A DNA stretch of 64,000 bases, taken from NCBI RefSeq assembly GCF_026210795.1, contig NC_089442.1, positions 2,418,001 through 2,482,000 of the forward strand, written 5' to 3'. The position numbers and the translations under genes are program-made. Positions 43,931-56,319 of the stretch are shown here, piece after piece. The notes under the pieces are model-generated. The model searched no databases and had not been told where the DNA came from. It saw nothing but the letters and a program-made list of their open reading frames with translations. Every line of letters starts with the position of its first letter. The first letter of the stretch is position 1. This DNA comes from Rhizophagus irregularis (lineage: Eukaryota > Glomeromycota > Glomeromycetes > Glomerales > Glomeraceae).

Positions 43931-44733
43931 TTTTTAATAAATATATAAACAAATTGTTTTTATCAATTAATAAATATTCAATAAATACAGTATATTTATA
44001 AATTACGTAATTAGTGATGATTTATTATTAGTAAATATTAAAATTATATATGATTTTAAAGATCTGGTCAAAATCGCAATAGGTCAAAATCTCAAATTCT
44101 AATGCTGGTCAAAAATATCACATGATTCTGCATAACTCTGCATAATGCGGCTAATTGTTATGATTTTAACCCATTCGTGATTTTAACCCGTTATGATTTA
44201 GACCTATAACCATGATTTTAATTATTGATCTTAATAAATTTTTATATTTTTTAAGTAATTATAATATAAAATAGTCATAAAATAAATTGTTTAGTAATGT
44301 AAAAATCTTAATATTATAATAAAAATTTGCTTAATAGAATTGAAAATAGTTTGCTTATTAATCTTAATAAATTTTAAAATTTTTATCAACTTATATAAGG
44401 TTATTTATCTAAACTTTTCTGAATTTTATAATTAGTTTCTTTAAGATTTTACTATAGTTTATTATAAATTTTAGCAGTTTTAGCATTTATAATAAATTTT
44501 GTCAAATTTTACTTTTCTTCAAGATTTTACCATCTTTTTAATAAGATTTTTATATAGTTTTGACAAAGTTTATTATTTCAATATTTCATCAACTTGCCAA
44601 AACTCTCTAATTTTTCCAGTAACCTTAAATCAGGATTCAGGAATATATATACAGGGATAGGGATTTAACATAACCAATAAAATGAATTAAAAAAAGAAAA
44701 AATAAAGAAAGGAATAATAACCTTGTTAAATGT
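43931..44733. other. AT-rich spacer with a degraded F4 copy
   Basis: 44397-44631 aligns with F4 MITEs (AAGGTTATTTATCTAAAC ... AGTAACCTTAA) with many substitutions toward A/T. 44045-44230 repeats 'tggtcaaaat' and 'gattttaaccc'. No gene is present. Confidence 0.5.
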
Positions 44734-44748
44734 AATACTTCCTATTAC

Positions 44749-45479
44749 AACAAGAGCCGTTGTGATAATTTTGATACTAATAATACTCTAATTAATTTCA
44801 TAAAGTCTTCAAATAACTTATTACCTACAGTTGACAATCTCAGAAAACGTAACGACATTTATGATGATGTACCGTGTCCAGCTTCCATGATAGACGCTAG
44901 ACTTGAACCATTTAGTAATATGTACTTGGATTGGAACAAGCTTTCCTCACTGCTGAAAAAGAAATGATAGATAAGATTCGGAAATATCTCAAACGTTTCA
45001 AATGCAAAAAATCTGTCACGATCAATGAACTCTACATCAGCATATTTGAATATAGAGACCCTGAACTGAAACAAAGAAACAGACAGGAATTACTACGTGG
45101 TTTGATTTCACACACAATCGTAAAGAAGCTTAGAAAACTCACATCAAAAAGAATTGCTTCACTCCTGTCTTTAAAGATCATTAAATACTTTCATGAAGCT
45201 TTTAGAAAACATGTTTAGAAACCACGATGTAAAATAATGAACGAACTAAAAGAATCGTTGCATATTACACATCAGGACAAGTGTAAGACCTCAAGGACAC
45301 ATAAGGAGGACGCAGAAACTCAACGCGATCACTATCGACATACTCTAACTGCATTTCGTGAACAAAAGGCATCAAAATATAATGAAGGCTTGCGTTGATG
45401 CAAAGATCATCTATATCGTTTGGTAACAACTGGTTTATTGCCTCCCTGGAAGTCTAGAAAAATTACCGTTCAATATAAA

Positions 45480-45511
<32 letters not shown>

Positions 45512-45780
45512 TTATGATAAAGTTGCAGCGTAGTGGGTCCCGTGATCACCAGACATTGAAGATAGGGCCTTTATGGCTAAGATGACCCATTACTAAACGA
45601 AGTCTACCTACGGAGTCAAACGATCACTCGACAGTGCACACGTGGGGTACTACTGGTATGACGAGTGGTTTGTAGTTTAATTATATTAGAGTAGTTATTA
45701 GGGAATTTTACTTTGTATATATTTTCTTTATTTTTTTACTTTAATAAAACTGCAAATGCGCTGCGGAAAAAAAAAAAAAA
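44749..45780 (+). mobile_element. Retroposed cDNA insertion with poly-A tail and 15-bp TSD
   Basis: AATACTTCCTATTAC is present exactly at 44734-44748 and again at 45779-45793, directly after a 14-base poly-A run (45767-45780). This is the product expected of target-primed reverse transcription. The insert contains a frame at 44931-45218 (KEMIDKIRKYLKRFKCKKSVT...) and shifted pieces upstream (DNLRKRNDIYDDVPCPASMIDARLEP) and downstream. It then has an (AAT)n run and a GC-richer 3' segment (45520-45670). I do not recognise the protein. It may be a 5'-truncated LINE or a processed pseudogene. Confidence 0.75.
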
Positions 45781-45793
45781 TACTTCCTATTAC

Positions 45794-46217
45794 GAATTTA
45801 CCTTCCTCCTGTATATTCCCATAATTAAAAACAGCCTTTGTTGAAAGCTCTGTAATCATTAATAATTATTTGGGAATAGGCAGTAACCGCTGAAGCTAGT
45901 GTCACATTTGTTCTTAAAGTAAGTCCTTTAATATATTCTTTAATTAGATTATTATCTCCACCTTTCCATTCATTGGTGGCTCATTTAAAGAATAGTATTT
46001 AATTTGAATATAAGGTACACAGATGCGTAACCATCATAGTGGAATTAGACAGAGTAAAGTTTTGATTTGCGTACAATTTTAGAATTTTTTATCTATAGTT
46101 AGGTCATCAAGATTGCATATTTTTTATCAAAATTTTTATATGTAAAAATTAGTTTGCATATTTTTGGCCTAAATTTGGCTAATCTTATATACAGTCAACT
46201 CTCTATATATAAATACC
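45794..46217. other. Spacer with a solitary pogo-type terminus
   Basis: At 46195 TACAGTCAACTCTCTATATA matches the P1/P2 terminus but stops after about 25 bases where the F1 copy begins. No partner end is seen. No gene is present. Confidence 0.45.
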
Positions 46218-46514
46218 AGGACCCCGGATATCTAATATAAAGGTCATAATGGACTTTTGGCCAAAAACACCCCTTTTTGCTGAAACTCAAAAAATCGTTT
46301 TTTGTAAATATCTCAGCATCCAGTAATTCAATTTTAATGAACTTTTTTTTATTTTGTAGCCCTCATTTAGCTCTACAATTTAAAAAAAAGTTCATCAAAA
46401 TTGGACCACTGGATGCCGAGATATTTACAAAAAACGATTTTTTGAGCCCCTGAAAAATGGGCCAATCTGCCGAAAGTGTGACTTATGACCTGTTTTGGAG
46501 ATATCCGGGGTCCT
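46218..46514. mobile_element. Fold-back MITE family F1, copy 3 (no TSD)
   Basis: Full-length, in the opposite orientation to the other copies, with the same AGGACCCCGG ends. The flanks TAAATACC and GTTAAGAG do not match, so one side was probably rearranged after insertion. Confidence 0.8.
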
Positions 46515-46859
46515 GTTAAGAGCTTTCAGCATAATTTTTGCCGATTGGTCATGTGATTCATCACATTTTTTGACCAATGGCAAAAATTGTTAAAATCAAT
46601 CACAAATCGATTGTTAAACGGATATTTGTTCAGTCTTTTGGTAAAAAATCAACTTATACCAATTGTTATATGAAAAATTGTTCCTTTAAGATCATTCAGT
46701 GAAATTATACCGATTGGTCATATAAATCAACACAATTTTGCCAAATTTGCCAAACGGTAAAAATCAATAACTAATTGGCAATAATTCGGCAAATCAGTTG
46801 ATAAATAACTGAAAATCATCAGATGATCCAGATCGACATTTTACAGGTCTTTTTTAAAC

Positions 46860-48920
46860 AAACTTTTTTAAACTTTTTGAACCTTTCGCTTCCTTTCCTC
46901 CTTCTCTTTGTCCTTTTCCTTCTCTTTCTTACACCTTAGTTCTTTATGTAAATGTACACATTGAATTCGGTAACTTTTAATTAAATCAAAAAAGTTTCAA
47001 AATTTTCTTTAAAAAAACGTTTTTTAACATTAAAAAAATGTTTCTTTTTATACACTGTGAAGAAAATCGGTTCTGGCATGGATACCGTTTCTCTAAGTGA
47101 AATTTTGAAGGATTTTCAAAACTTTCTTAAAAAAAAAACGTTTTATAACTAAAAAACGTTTTTTTAAATATTTTTTGTTTAGGGAATTAGTTTCGGTGTG
47201 GATACTGTTTCCCTAGGTAAAGTTTCAAAAAATTTCGAAACTTTCTTAAAAAAAAACATTTTTTAATTAAAAAACGTTTCTTTTTATTTTTTTTTTTGCA
47301 AAGAAAATCGGTTCTGGCGTGGATACTAATATTCTAGGTAAGTTTCAAAACTCTTTCGAAACTTTCTTTTAAAAAAAAATGTTTTAACGTAAAAAAACAT
47401 TTTTTTTATTTTTTTTTGCAGAAAATCGGCTTCGGCATGAATACCGATGTTCCAGATAAGTTTCAAAAAAAATTTGAAACTTTATAAAAAAAATATTAAA
47501 AACATTTTTTTTTTCATTTTTGTATAGGAAATCGGCTTCAACGTGGACGCCGATATTCCAGGTAAGTTTTAAAACTAAAGTTTCGAAACTTTTTTAATAA
47601 AACGTTTTTAATGAAATGTTTTTTTTATATTTAATTATAGGGATATCGGTTTCAGCGTGAATACCGAATCCCAAAGATAAGTTTCAAAAATTTTCGAAAC
47701 TTTAATATAAAAAACGTTAATTTTTAACGTTTTTTTTTATTTTGTTGTAGGGATATCAGTTCTAGCGTGGATACTGTTTTCCTAGATGAAGTTTTGATAG
47801 ATTTTCGAAACTTACTTATTAAAAAAATCGTTTTTTAGCTAAAAAATGATTTTTTTTTATATTTTTTTATAGGAAATCGGTTCCGATGTGAATACCGTTT
47901 CCCCAGGTAAAAAAGTTTTAAAGAATTTCGAAACTTTATTAAAAAAATGTTTTTTAATATAAAAAATGTTATTTTTATTTTTTTTTTGTAGAAATTCAGT
48001 TCTGGTATAGATGCCGATATTCCAGGTAAATAAAGTTTCAAAAGATTTCAAAACTTTATTAAAAAAAACATTTTTTAATAACAAAAAATGATTTTTTTTA
48101 TTTATTTTTTTTGCAGGAATTCGGTTCCGGCATGGATACCATTTCCCTAGGTAAAAAAAGTTTCAAATATCGAAACTTTATTAAAAAAACGTTTTTTAAT
48201 ATAAAAAACGTTATTTATTGTTTTTTTTTGTAGGAATTCAGTTCTGGTATAGATGCCAATATTCCAGGTAAATAAAGTTTTGAAAGATTTCAAAACTTTA
48301 TTAAAAAAAAACGGTTTTTAATATAAAAAATGTTATTTTTTTATTTTTTTTTGTAGGAATTCAGTTCTGGTATGAATACCGATATTCCAGATAAATAAAG
48401 TTTCAAAAGATTTCGAAACTTTATTAAAAAAACGTTTTTAATAACAAAAAATGATTTTTTTTATTTATTTTTTTTGCAGAAATTCAGTTCCTGTATAGGT
48501 ACTGTTTCCCAAGTAAAGTTTTGAAAAATTTCAAAACTTTTTTTTATTATATTTTTTTTGTAGGAAATCAGTTCCAGCGTGGATACTGTTTCCCAGGTAA
48601 AGTTTTGAAAAATTTTTGAAACTTTCTTTAAAAAAAAAAGTTTTTATACTAAAAAACTTTTTTTTATTATATTTTTTTGTAGGAAATCAGTTCCAGTGTG
48701 GATACCGATATTCCAGGTAAAGTTTTAAAAATTTTTGAAACTTATTTTTTTATTAAAAAATCGGTATACTAACCGTTTCTTTATTTTTTACTTAGGTTTT
48801 CTTTGGATTTTTGTTGAATGAGCGGTAAGTTTATTTTCGAAACTAAATTTTTTTTTTAAAGGATGGTTTACTAACCGTTTTTTATTTTTTTTGTTTTGTA
48901 GGTTTCCGGATCTTTGTGAA
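46860..48920 (+). repeat. Exon-like tandem array 4 (about 16 units)
   Basis: The units are 105-125 bp with core GAAATCGGTTCCGGCGTGGA and ends such as ATATTCCAG or GTTTCCCAG. The core length is mostly 33-35 nt. It is flanked by TTTTTTGTAG/GCAG and GTAAG/GTAAAG. The spacers carry the GTTTCAAAxATTTCGAAAC and AAACGTTTTT..AAAAAACGTT inverted repeats. One unit (47529-47562) is nearly identical to a unit of array 3 (38053-38086), so the two arrays are one family. Several donors are mutated to GATAAG or GATGAAG. Confidence 0.75.
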
Positions 48921-48927
48921 TTAGACT

Positions 48928-49226
48928 AGGACCCCGGATATCTCCAAAACAGGTCATAAGTCACACTTTCGGCAGATTGGCCCATTTTTCGGGGGAGAAC
49001 AAAAAATCGTTTTTTGTAAATATCTCGGCATCCAGTGGTCCAATTTTGATGAACTTTTTTTTAAATTGTAGAGCTAAATGAGGGCTACAAAATAAAAAAA
49101 AAGTTCATTAAAATTGAATTACTGGATGCTGAGATATTTACAAAAAACGATTTTTTGAGTTTCAGCAAAAAGGGTGTTTTTGGCCAAAAGTCCATTATGA
49201 CCTTTATATTAGATATCCGGGGTCCT
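48928..49226. mobile_element. Fold-back MITE family F1, copy 4 (perfect 8-bp TSD)
   Basis: The ends AGGACCCCGG and CCGGGGTCCT are flanked by ATTAGACT at 48920-48927 and 49227-49234. It is inserted just after the last unit of array 4. Confidence 0.88.
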
Positions 49227-49662
49227 ATTAGACTTTTATTGGGTCAGTAAGGATGGTGGTAAGGATGGTGGTGGATAGTGGATAATGTAGCGGGTGCGTG
49301 TAGTGAATGGTGGAATGGTGGACGACGGATAGTAGATAGATTTAATATGTAATTTTAATATGTAAAGCAAATTAATAGAATTTAATTAATAAATTGTTAT
49401 TACAAATTAAAATTAGCTAAATATACTAAATATACAAAATCGGTAATAATTAAGTTGATTATTAACAATCGTCAAATTTGGTTTTACCGATTTGTTACTA
49501 ATTTTACTGATCGATTTGTTGACAAGTGGCAGGTGTTATGGTGCAAATCGCCTATAAAATTAGTTGCCGATTTTTTTAGTACTGATCGGCTAAGGTCAGA
49601 CTAAATTTCGTCTAACAATCGGCAATTTAAAATTTTGCCAAAATGGACTATTCTGACCAGTG

Positions 49663-51445
49663 CCTTACATAGTAAATTATATATAAACTGAATGAATTAC
49701 GGCATCCTAAATTATAATTATGACATCCCAAAATAATTTGGGCAGCATGTATACCTTATAGTAAAATTTTAAAGAAACTAATTGTAAAATTTTGGAGAAG
49801 TTTAGATAAGTAACCTTAACAAAAATGTAATCTATTGGAATGATAATCTTTCAAATTTTTATGAATTAAACTTCTAAAAAAAAAGAATATATTAAGTTAC
49901 ATATATATAATATAATACTTATGAGTTATATAATATGAAGAATTTAAATGATTTCAATTTTTTATAGTTTAATTTATATAAAACTATATTTTAATTTGAT
50001 TGTTTGTTTAATATAATATTTTATTTTCAGTTTCTTTAAATTTAAATATAATATTATAAATTTTTCAAAGTTTTTTACTTTAAATCACTGGAGGTGATTA
50101 TCACTATTATTAAATTTTACCAGTACTTATATTTTTTTAATATTGGTTAATTATCATAATTTCAGTCACTGGTGATTTAGAAACATTCTTTTATTATATT
50201 TATTTTATTTAATCTGTTTAATAAACACTTCTTTTCTTTTTAAACTTTTCAAAAAATCTGGATATTGAATAATTAAATTGAAACAGCTTGATATAATTAT
50301 ATAGATAATCATTAAAATTTCCTTTTTTAAATTTTTTAATTAATATGATTAGGGAGCTTACATATATTACGTAATTATTAAAGGGTGGAGGGGAATAACT
50401 AAAATCTTACATTGCACTTAATAAAATTATATGATTTATAAATATTATAATTTGATTGGTTATTAAATCTGACAAGGAGAGGGAGGGGAGTAAGTTTATA
50501 TTAAACAGAATATTACGTAATATGTGTAATTCCCCTTATATAAAGACTAATATGAAATTTTAAATATTATTGTGTATTAAAATTCAAGTATGATTATTAT
50601 ATATAATTTTAAGTAATTAATAAAAATAAAGAATTTGCTACTTTTATTTAAATAATATAATATAAATATATAATTATAATTAATATCTGTAAAGATATAG
50701 ATTTTAAAAATATATAATATGTAAATTTGGTGAAAAAATATTAAATAACTAGAAAATCTGTAAATTATTATAATAGTAAATCAAATCTATAAAGCTTTTT
50801 AATTTCTTTATTTTATTATTTTATATAAAAAATATTACAATTTGAATTCTGATTGTAAGAAGATTTTTTAAATTTAATTATAGAGTTTTATAAGGTTAAG
50901 AAAAAACATTAAAAGGATTTGATTTGTATAGACAAATTGTTAACTAACTGAATAACATATGGAATTTTTTAAAATAATGAATGGTGTAAAATTTAAAAAA
51001 TTAGATTTTTATTTATTACTTTTGATTAATAAATTCTCACATATTTTACAAAAAAGTAATATATATAATATTATAATAAAAAATAAAATACTTAACACAA
51101 CTTATCAGTCCAGTTATTTTAGGTATATTCTGATCTTTAGAGAGTTAGAAAAATCTGTTCAGAATTCATTTAGAACAGATTTTTCTAACTGTTTTTCTTG
51201 CATTAATAGTATAAGTTTTTAGTTTCATTGTTAAAGGAGCCAATTTTGTAAGAACCAAGGGTTTTGGCACCAACCATTGAATTTAAGAATATATTTGATG
51301 AAGATCATGTGTTAATCAACATAGTCAAGCAAAAAGATCATAGTGTCACATTGTATATCACTAAGGTCATATGATCATGATCGGTGTAATAAATTTAATA
51401 AATGATTCTCGATAATAAAACTGTGTAATAAATTTCATTCTTTCC
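49663..51445. other. AT-rich intergenic region with small repeats
   Basis: 49757-49819 is the right part of an F4 copy. 50085-50185 is a small palindromic repeat related to 7890-8005. 50351-50536 is a MITE-like segment with ends AGGGAGCTTACATATATTAC and the inverted GTAATATGTGTAATTCCCCT. The open frame at 50959-51222 has AT-driven composition and contains a hairpin, so I do not call it a gene. Confidence 0.5.
51143..51190. repeat. Perfect 18-bp inverted repeat (hairpin)
   Basis: The arms AGTTAGAAAAATCTGTTC and its exact complement are separated by 12 bases containing GAATTC. It lies about 250 bp upstream of the Cue1-like gene. It could be a small MITE core or a hairpin in a transcript. Confidence 0.7.
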
Positions 51446-52503
51446 ATGGCTATGTTTAATGATTTCCTTAGTTTATTGTTTGCAATCTGTCTAATTGTAT
51501 GGATAATTAAAAAAATACGGGGTATGTTTATTTATAGTTCAATAAACGTCGTCTTAACAATTTACTTAACGATTTTGAAATGCAGGCCAAACGCATCAAC
51601 CAATTGCAAGAAATCGTAGAGGAAATAATGTAGCAAACGAAGGTCCTAGAGCTAGACTTAGGGCAGTAACTCCTGAAATGGTAGGTAATATTCTTTGTTG
51701 AACTTTTGTTGTTTTATAAATTATAATTATTACCTAAAATTAACCACAATCAAAAGGTTGAAACAGTATGTTCCATGTTCCCCAACATACCGCCCGCAGC
51801 GGTACAATATGATCTTCAGAAGACTGGTTCTGTTGAAGTTACCTGCGATAATGTTCTTCAGAACGGTGGACTTCCTTTGGTATTTAACTTGAATTTGTTT
51901 GATTAATGTATGATCAGTTTTAAGTATTATATTTATTTAACATCAATTTTATTTAACCTCGTGGTTTTTTGTTAAAGCCTCCACCTAATGTAGTAGCATC
52001 ATTTACAATTCCTTCCACAACGCAAGCCTCTACGTCATCGACAGGAATAAGTACATCTTTAACACAACAATCTCTTATTGAAAAATATAAACTTCAAGAT
52101 GCTGTAAAAAGAGGATTAATTCCACCCGAACCTCCGAAAAAATGGGAAGCTACAGCTGAAAAAAGACAAGAGTTATTGCAATGGAAAAAAGATGCGATGG
52201 TATTACAAGCAAGAGAGTACGTAGAATTTGTAATTTAGAGAAAAAGACTTTTTAAGTAGTGTCTATTATTCATAATCTCAATCTTATAATTGTTTTAGAC
52301 GATATCTTGAGAAACAAAAAAAGAAACAGAAAGAGGAGATTGAAGCGAAAACAAAAAATAATTCAGATTTTAGCGCTTCATGTCAACCACAATCTATTAA
52401 TCTTAATAATACTGATAAGGAAGAAGTAGTTACTCTTGAGCCCGAGGTAAAGCGTCGCCAAATACTACAAACGACAGAACGAAAATGGAAAAAAGATGTA
52501 TAA
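51446..52503 (+). CDS. Cue1-like ER-anchored CUE-domain protein
   Basis: In yeast, Cue1 anchors the ubiquitin-conjugating enzyme Ubc7 at the ER membrane and activates it in ER-associated degradation. Five exons are predicted: 51446-51521, 51586-51680, 51757-51879, 51978-52216 and 52299-52503, about 245 residues, all in phase. An N-terminal membrane helix (residues 3-21, FNDFLSLLFAICLIVWII) is followed by a basic stretch. The CUE domain (about 53-96) begins VTPEMVETVCSMFPNIP. A conserved helix at about 156-186 (EKRQELLQWKKDAMVLQARE) resembles the E2-binding region of Cue1 and of gp78 (G2BR). The C-terminus is Lys-rich. All parts needed for an E2-recruiting factor are present. The short membrane helix and order of parts make Cue1 more likely than other CUE proteins. 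Confidence 0.82.
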
Positions 52504-53153
52504 TATGGTATATATAACAAGGTAATAAAATTTTTAGAAAACTTGTTGAATCAGATATGATTTAGAATATTATTCCGGCATAATCATAGAAATTTTAATA
52601 ATTTGTACAAAGAATGGTGGTTAGCTAATAAATTTCCACCTTCGAATCCAAAAAAAGAAAAATTTCTCCTGTATTTTTTATTTATCATTAATTCAAAACT
52701 AATTTTATTTTCTACTTAAGAATTTGATTAAGTAATTTGAATGCAGATTAAAAGGAAAAATATTAGTGAATTAAAAAACAAATTTTGTCAGCAATTTTTT
52801 TATGATGTCTGTTCAATGATCATTTGTTCGAATATATTAGTTAAATAAAGACGGAAAAAAAAGTACTTTTTTGTTCCACAAAAGTACAATTCGATCATAT
52901 GACTTTCAGGATCAGTTTGTGAAATGTTGTACGAAATCGTCAAGTTTCGCTTTCAGTCAATTTTTGACCAATGCAACTGTTATGCATAATCCCAAGGAGT
53001 TACATAAACAAAGTTCATCAACTAAGTCATCAACATACAGTTCATCGTTACTCTTAATAAATCCCCCCACGGGACGAAAAGAGAGTTATAGCTTCATTTA
53101 TATTCAAAAATTATTTTGTTTCTTTCACTTAGTCTTTTAGATTATCAGTTACA
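52504..53153. other. Intergenic or 5' region of the RasGEF gene
   Basis: The open frame at 52871-53140 has no homology I recognise and ends before the RasGEF start, after a TTTTAG. It may be 5' untranslated sequence or an upstream exon. No separate gene is supported. Confidence 0.45.
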
Positions 53154-55762
53154 ATGAATGGTTGGGAGAGCCTGTACTCTACAGCGACAGGCGACTATAA
53201 CAACGGGAACTATAAGGTATGAGAAAATATTAAGGTAGTTTTGTTTTAAAAAACTTTTTTAATCAAATCAGCTACAATATTCTTAGTTTAAAAAGTGATC
53301 GTATAAACCGTCTTTTCAATATTTAGGACTCGTACATAAACTACTTAAAAGCAGCTAACGCGCTGTTGTATAAGCTTAATAATGAAGTTTCCTTCGCTAA
53401 TAAAGGTATAACTCATTTTTTCTTTTGAGATGATAAGTAGTTTTTCAATATTGACGTTTACGTAACCTTTTTTTTTTTACCAGACGTTATAAAAACCAAA
53501 CCACATAACGCTGCCCATCTGTTTACTCAACTCAAGTCATGTGTTCAGAAACTTGAGGATATCTTACAAAATAGGACGACGAATGGAACCACTTCTTCTC
53601 CACAGCCGTATAATACTTCTGATCTAGCCACTTCGATAATTACAGCTAATCCCACTCCCCAGCACTTACCACTTATTCCATTTTCTCCACTTACTCGACA
53701 GTCTATGCATCACGCTCATCAGCTCGCCACGGCTAATCAAAAAGTTTCTATTACTAAACAAAAGAGTTCAGACAACAACAATAAAGATGATCTTGCTATT
53801 CTTCGTAAATTAGACGAAGAAATCCGTTTTCATAGAAACAAGCTCGACCAAGTTAACAATCAGATTCAATCAATTGGTGAGGTTACTCTCCTTCATTGGG
53901 ATGCCAACGATGTTTCTAAACAATTAACCATTATTGAAAGTGAATTATGCAAAAAAGTTGATTTCAAAAAAGATTTGACTTTAATAAAAGATAAAAGAAC
54001 ATCAAAAGCACAAGCATGCATGGATTTCCATCGTTACTTGACTAATAGTTTTACTCACCAGTTCATGATTTATGCTGATATGGCTCGAACTTCGGCTAAT
54101 TCATCACGCGGTTCTCAACATCCTAAGGAAAATATTATTGCACATGCTGTTAAAATTGCACACACATTATTAAATGTCCATCGTAATTTTAACAGTTTCG
54201 CTGCGCTCGTGAAAGCTCTTACATCCCCTGAAGTACGTAGAATAAGAAGATTATGGGCTAATTTACAAAACCGAACCATCCATCAACAGATTAAAGAATT
54301 TTCATCAATTATTAAGAAAGAAGATAATGAGTACAAAGCGTATAAAGACATCCTCGCTCAAAAAATTGATACGTTTCGTGATGTACGGGGAATGGTTGTA
54401 ATTCCTTGGATGCAATCCCATTACGAAGAGATCAAATCTATAACCCAATCTTACGCTAGTGGTAAATCGGGAGATAATAGTGGAGTTTTTCTTTCTGCAC
54501 CAGGTCAACGTAAATTAGCGTCAACTTTCTCTCTTCTTGAACAGTGCCAATCTAATAACTGCGATGATGAAGGATGGCACTCCAATAATACTGATAGTAC
54601 CCGCAAAGTTTCTTCAAATTCACATAAAACCCCGATTGGAACGGCTTTGGATTGCATGGGTAATGGAAATTTGGAATTGCATCATTGGCTTGTATCTCGT
54701 GTTTATTTGACCAAACAACAATTAATTGACGAAAGTATGGAGATTGAACCACTTGCAGATAATGAAGTGCCACTTTACGTTGAAAATGAATATGAAGAGG
54801 AGGAGGAAGAAGAATCTGATAATAATAGTGTTGGGCGCCTTGACATCGGTAGCGAAGATGGTGGAGATAATACTGAAGCTGGTACATCATCGAATCATGA
54901 AATGACCAACGGATCAAGATCTCAATCTAATAAACCCTCTCCTAATAAATTAGAAGAGCATAATAATAGTTTATTGTCTTCAAAATCTCTTCTTACAAAC
55001 AAACATGAACGAAGTGAATCTGAATCCAAATCTATTATTAATGGTACATCTTCTACCTCCGTTTCATATGAAATTTCTAAATCCGAGGAACCTAAAATCA
55101 ATGTAGAAGCTATAGATAATGGTTCAGTTGGTACAAATTCATTAACTAGCGTTGTAAATAGCACAATTGAAAACAGTTTCACAAGTAAAACGAAAGCAAT
55201 TCCGATCCCACAACCACCGGGCCAGAAATCTCATCAACCTTCTCTATCGCCTTCTTCTATGTTAACAAATCTTAATCCTAACGCTCAACCTTTTGTTCCT
55301 CGTTCTAGCCTATCCAGTTCAGCACCAGGTCCCACTTATAATAACAATATTATGATTTCCATTAAAGACTTAACCGAAAGGGGTAAAACTATGAGCAATG
55401 CAAATATAAATACGGAAGATGATGAAAAATTTGTTTATCCAGTTAATCAAGTTAAAGACGAAGATGATGATGCTTTTATATATCCCGAGAACAATAACGC
55501 AGATGATGATGACAATGACATGGTCTTTGTTTATACCGAAGATAGTAGTAAAGAAGAAGAAAAATCAGATGCAAAGAATTCACAAGATGATAATGATGAA
55601 GGCGAAGGAACTAGTTTCGTTTACCCAGGAAATGACATAAATAGCTCCGATAATAATAATACAAACATTAATAAAAGTGAAGTTCCCAAAGTTGACAAAC
55701 CATCAGACTCAATTAGTGTAATTAGTGTGAAACTTACAGAAGGAGTATTTACAAAGGTTTAA
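53154..55762 (+). CDS. RasGEF-domain protein with N-terminal helical region and acidic C-terminus
   Basis: RasGEF (CDC25-homology) domains load GTP onto Ras-type GTPases. Three exons: 53154-53216, 53327-53405 and 53484-55762, about 806 residues. Residues 1-75 are helical and look like a MIT/TPR-type bundle (WESLYSTATGDYNNGNYKDSYINYLKAANAL). The RasGEF core spans about 178-370: VTLLHWDANDVSKQLTIIES, a long helix with AVKIAHTLLNVHRNFNSFAALVKAL, EVRRIRRLWANL, and a diverged VVIPWMQSHYEEI where typical domains have a PFLG motif. The rest is Ser/Asn/Asp-rich with F-V/I-Y-P/T motifs repeated four times between acidic runs. No REM domain is evident, so catalytic activity is not certain. The whole frame is intact. 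Confidence 0.78.
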
Positions 55763-56319
55763 GGTTGATTCACTCCAATTATTTTTTCACCCTTTTTATT
55801 TCATAAATTTTTACATATTTTTTACATTCAAGACGCTTTCTGTTTGTCTTTTTGGGGACTTCCATGTATTTATTTATTGGATATTAAATTTTAGGAATAT
55901 TTTTATTCAGTTTTTCGTATTTATTATATTTTATGGAAGTTTTTCTGAAAATGATTTATTTATACATTTCGATATGCGAGGGTATTCTTTTTTTTGAACT
56001 CATTTTCGAATGATACAACCGATTTTCATTATTATTTTAATAATGTATTTCGATTTTAAAGATATGCCTTGCTTTTTTTATTATATTACATTATCACATA
56101 GAAATATTATTTTTGAGTATTGAAATTCGAATTATGTATTTATATTGATTTGTATAATCTTTTGTGAAATAAATAAAATAAATGTTAAATGATTGTATGA
56201 TCGGATGATCATTACATCAACCAATTATGATTGGATAAAATAATATCTTGCAAAAAAAAAAAAAAAAAATTTAAGGATCACATAGTATTTAAAGTTCTCT
56301 CTTTTCCACGAAATTGACA
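55763..56319. other. Spacer between RasGEF and RPL7
   Basis: 3' flank of the RasGEF gene with an AAATAAATAAAATAAATG-type poly-A signal region, an A(17) run at 56254-56270, and the short promoter region of RPL7. No gene or repeat element. Confidence 0.5.

Larger units (their letters stand above)
46515..49662. mobile_element. CACTA-type element carrying exon-like array 4 (left end not found)
   Basis: The right terminus GGACTATTCTGACCAGTG (ending at 49662) corresponds to GGACTATTTCGACCAGTG at 40005-40022. The subterminal sequence has the same 'aaaatcgg/ccgattt' style. The left side (46515-46850) shows 'ccgattggtcat' subterminal repeats but no clear CACTG end, possibly lost with the rearranged F1 flank. 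A complete F1 MITE (48928-49226) is inserted. Confidence 0.55.

Noticed and set aside
50959-51222. 87-residue open frame upstream of the Cue1-like gene
   Set aside because: Its composition is simply AT-driven (Ile, Asn, Lys, Phe, Tyr), it spans a perfect hairpin and has no recognisable family.
52871-53140. 89-residue open frame before the RasGEF start
   Set aside because: No family resemblance and no splice join that adds it to the RasGEF frame convincingly. It is more likely a leader sequence.
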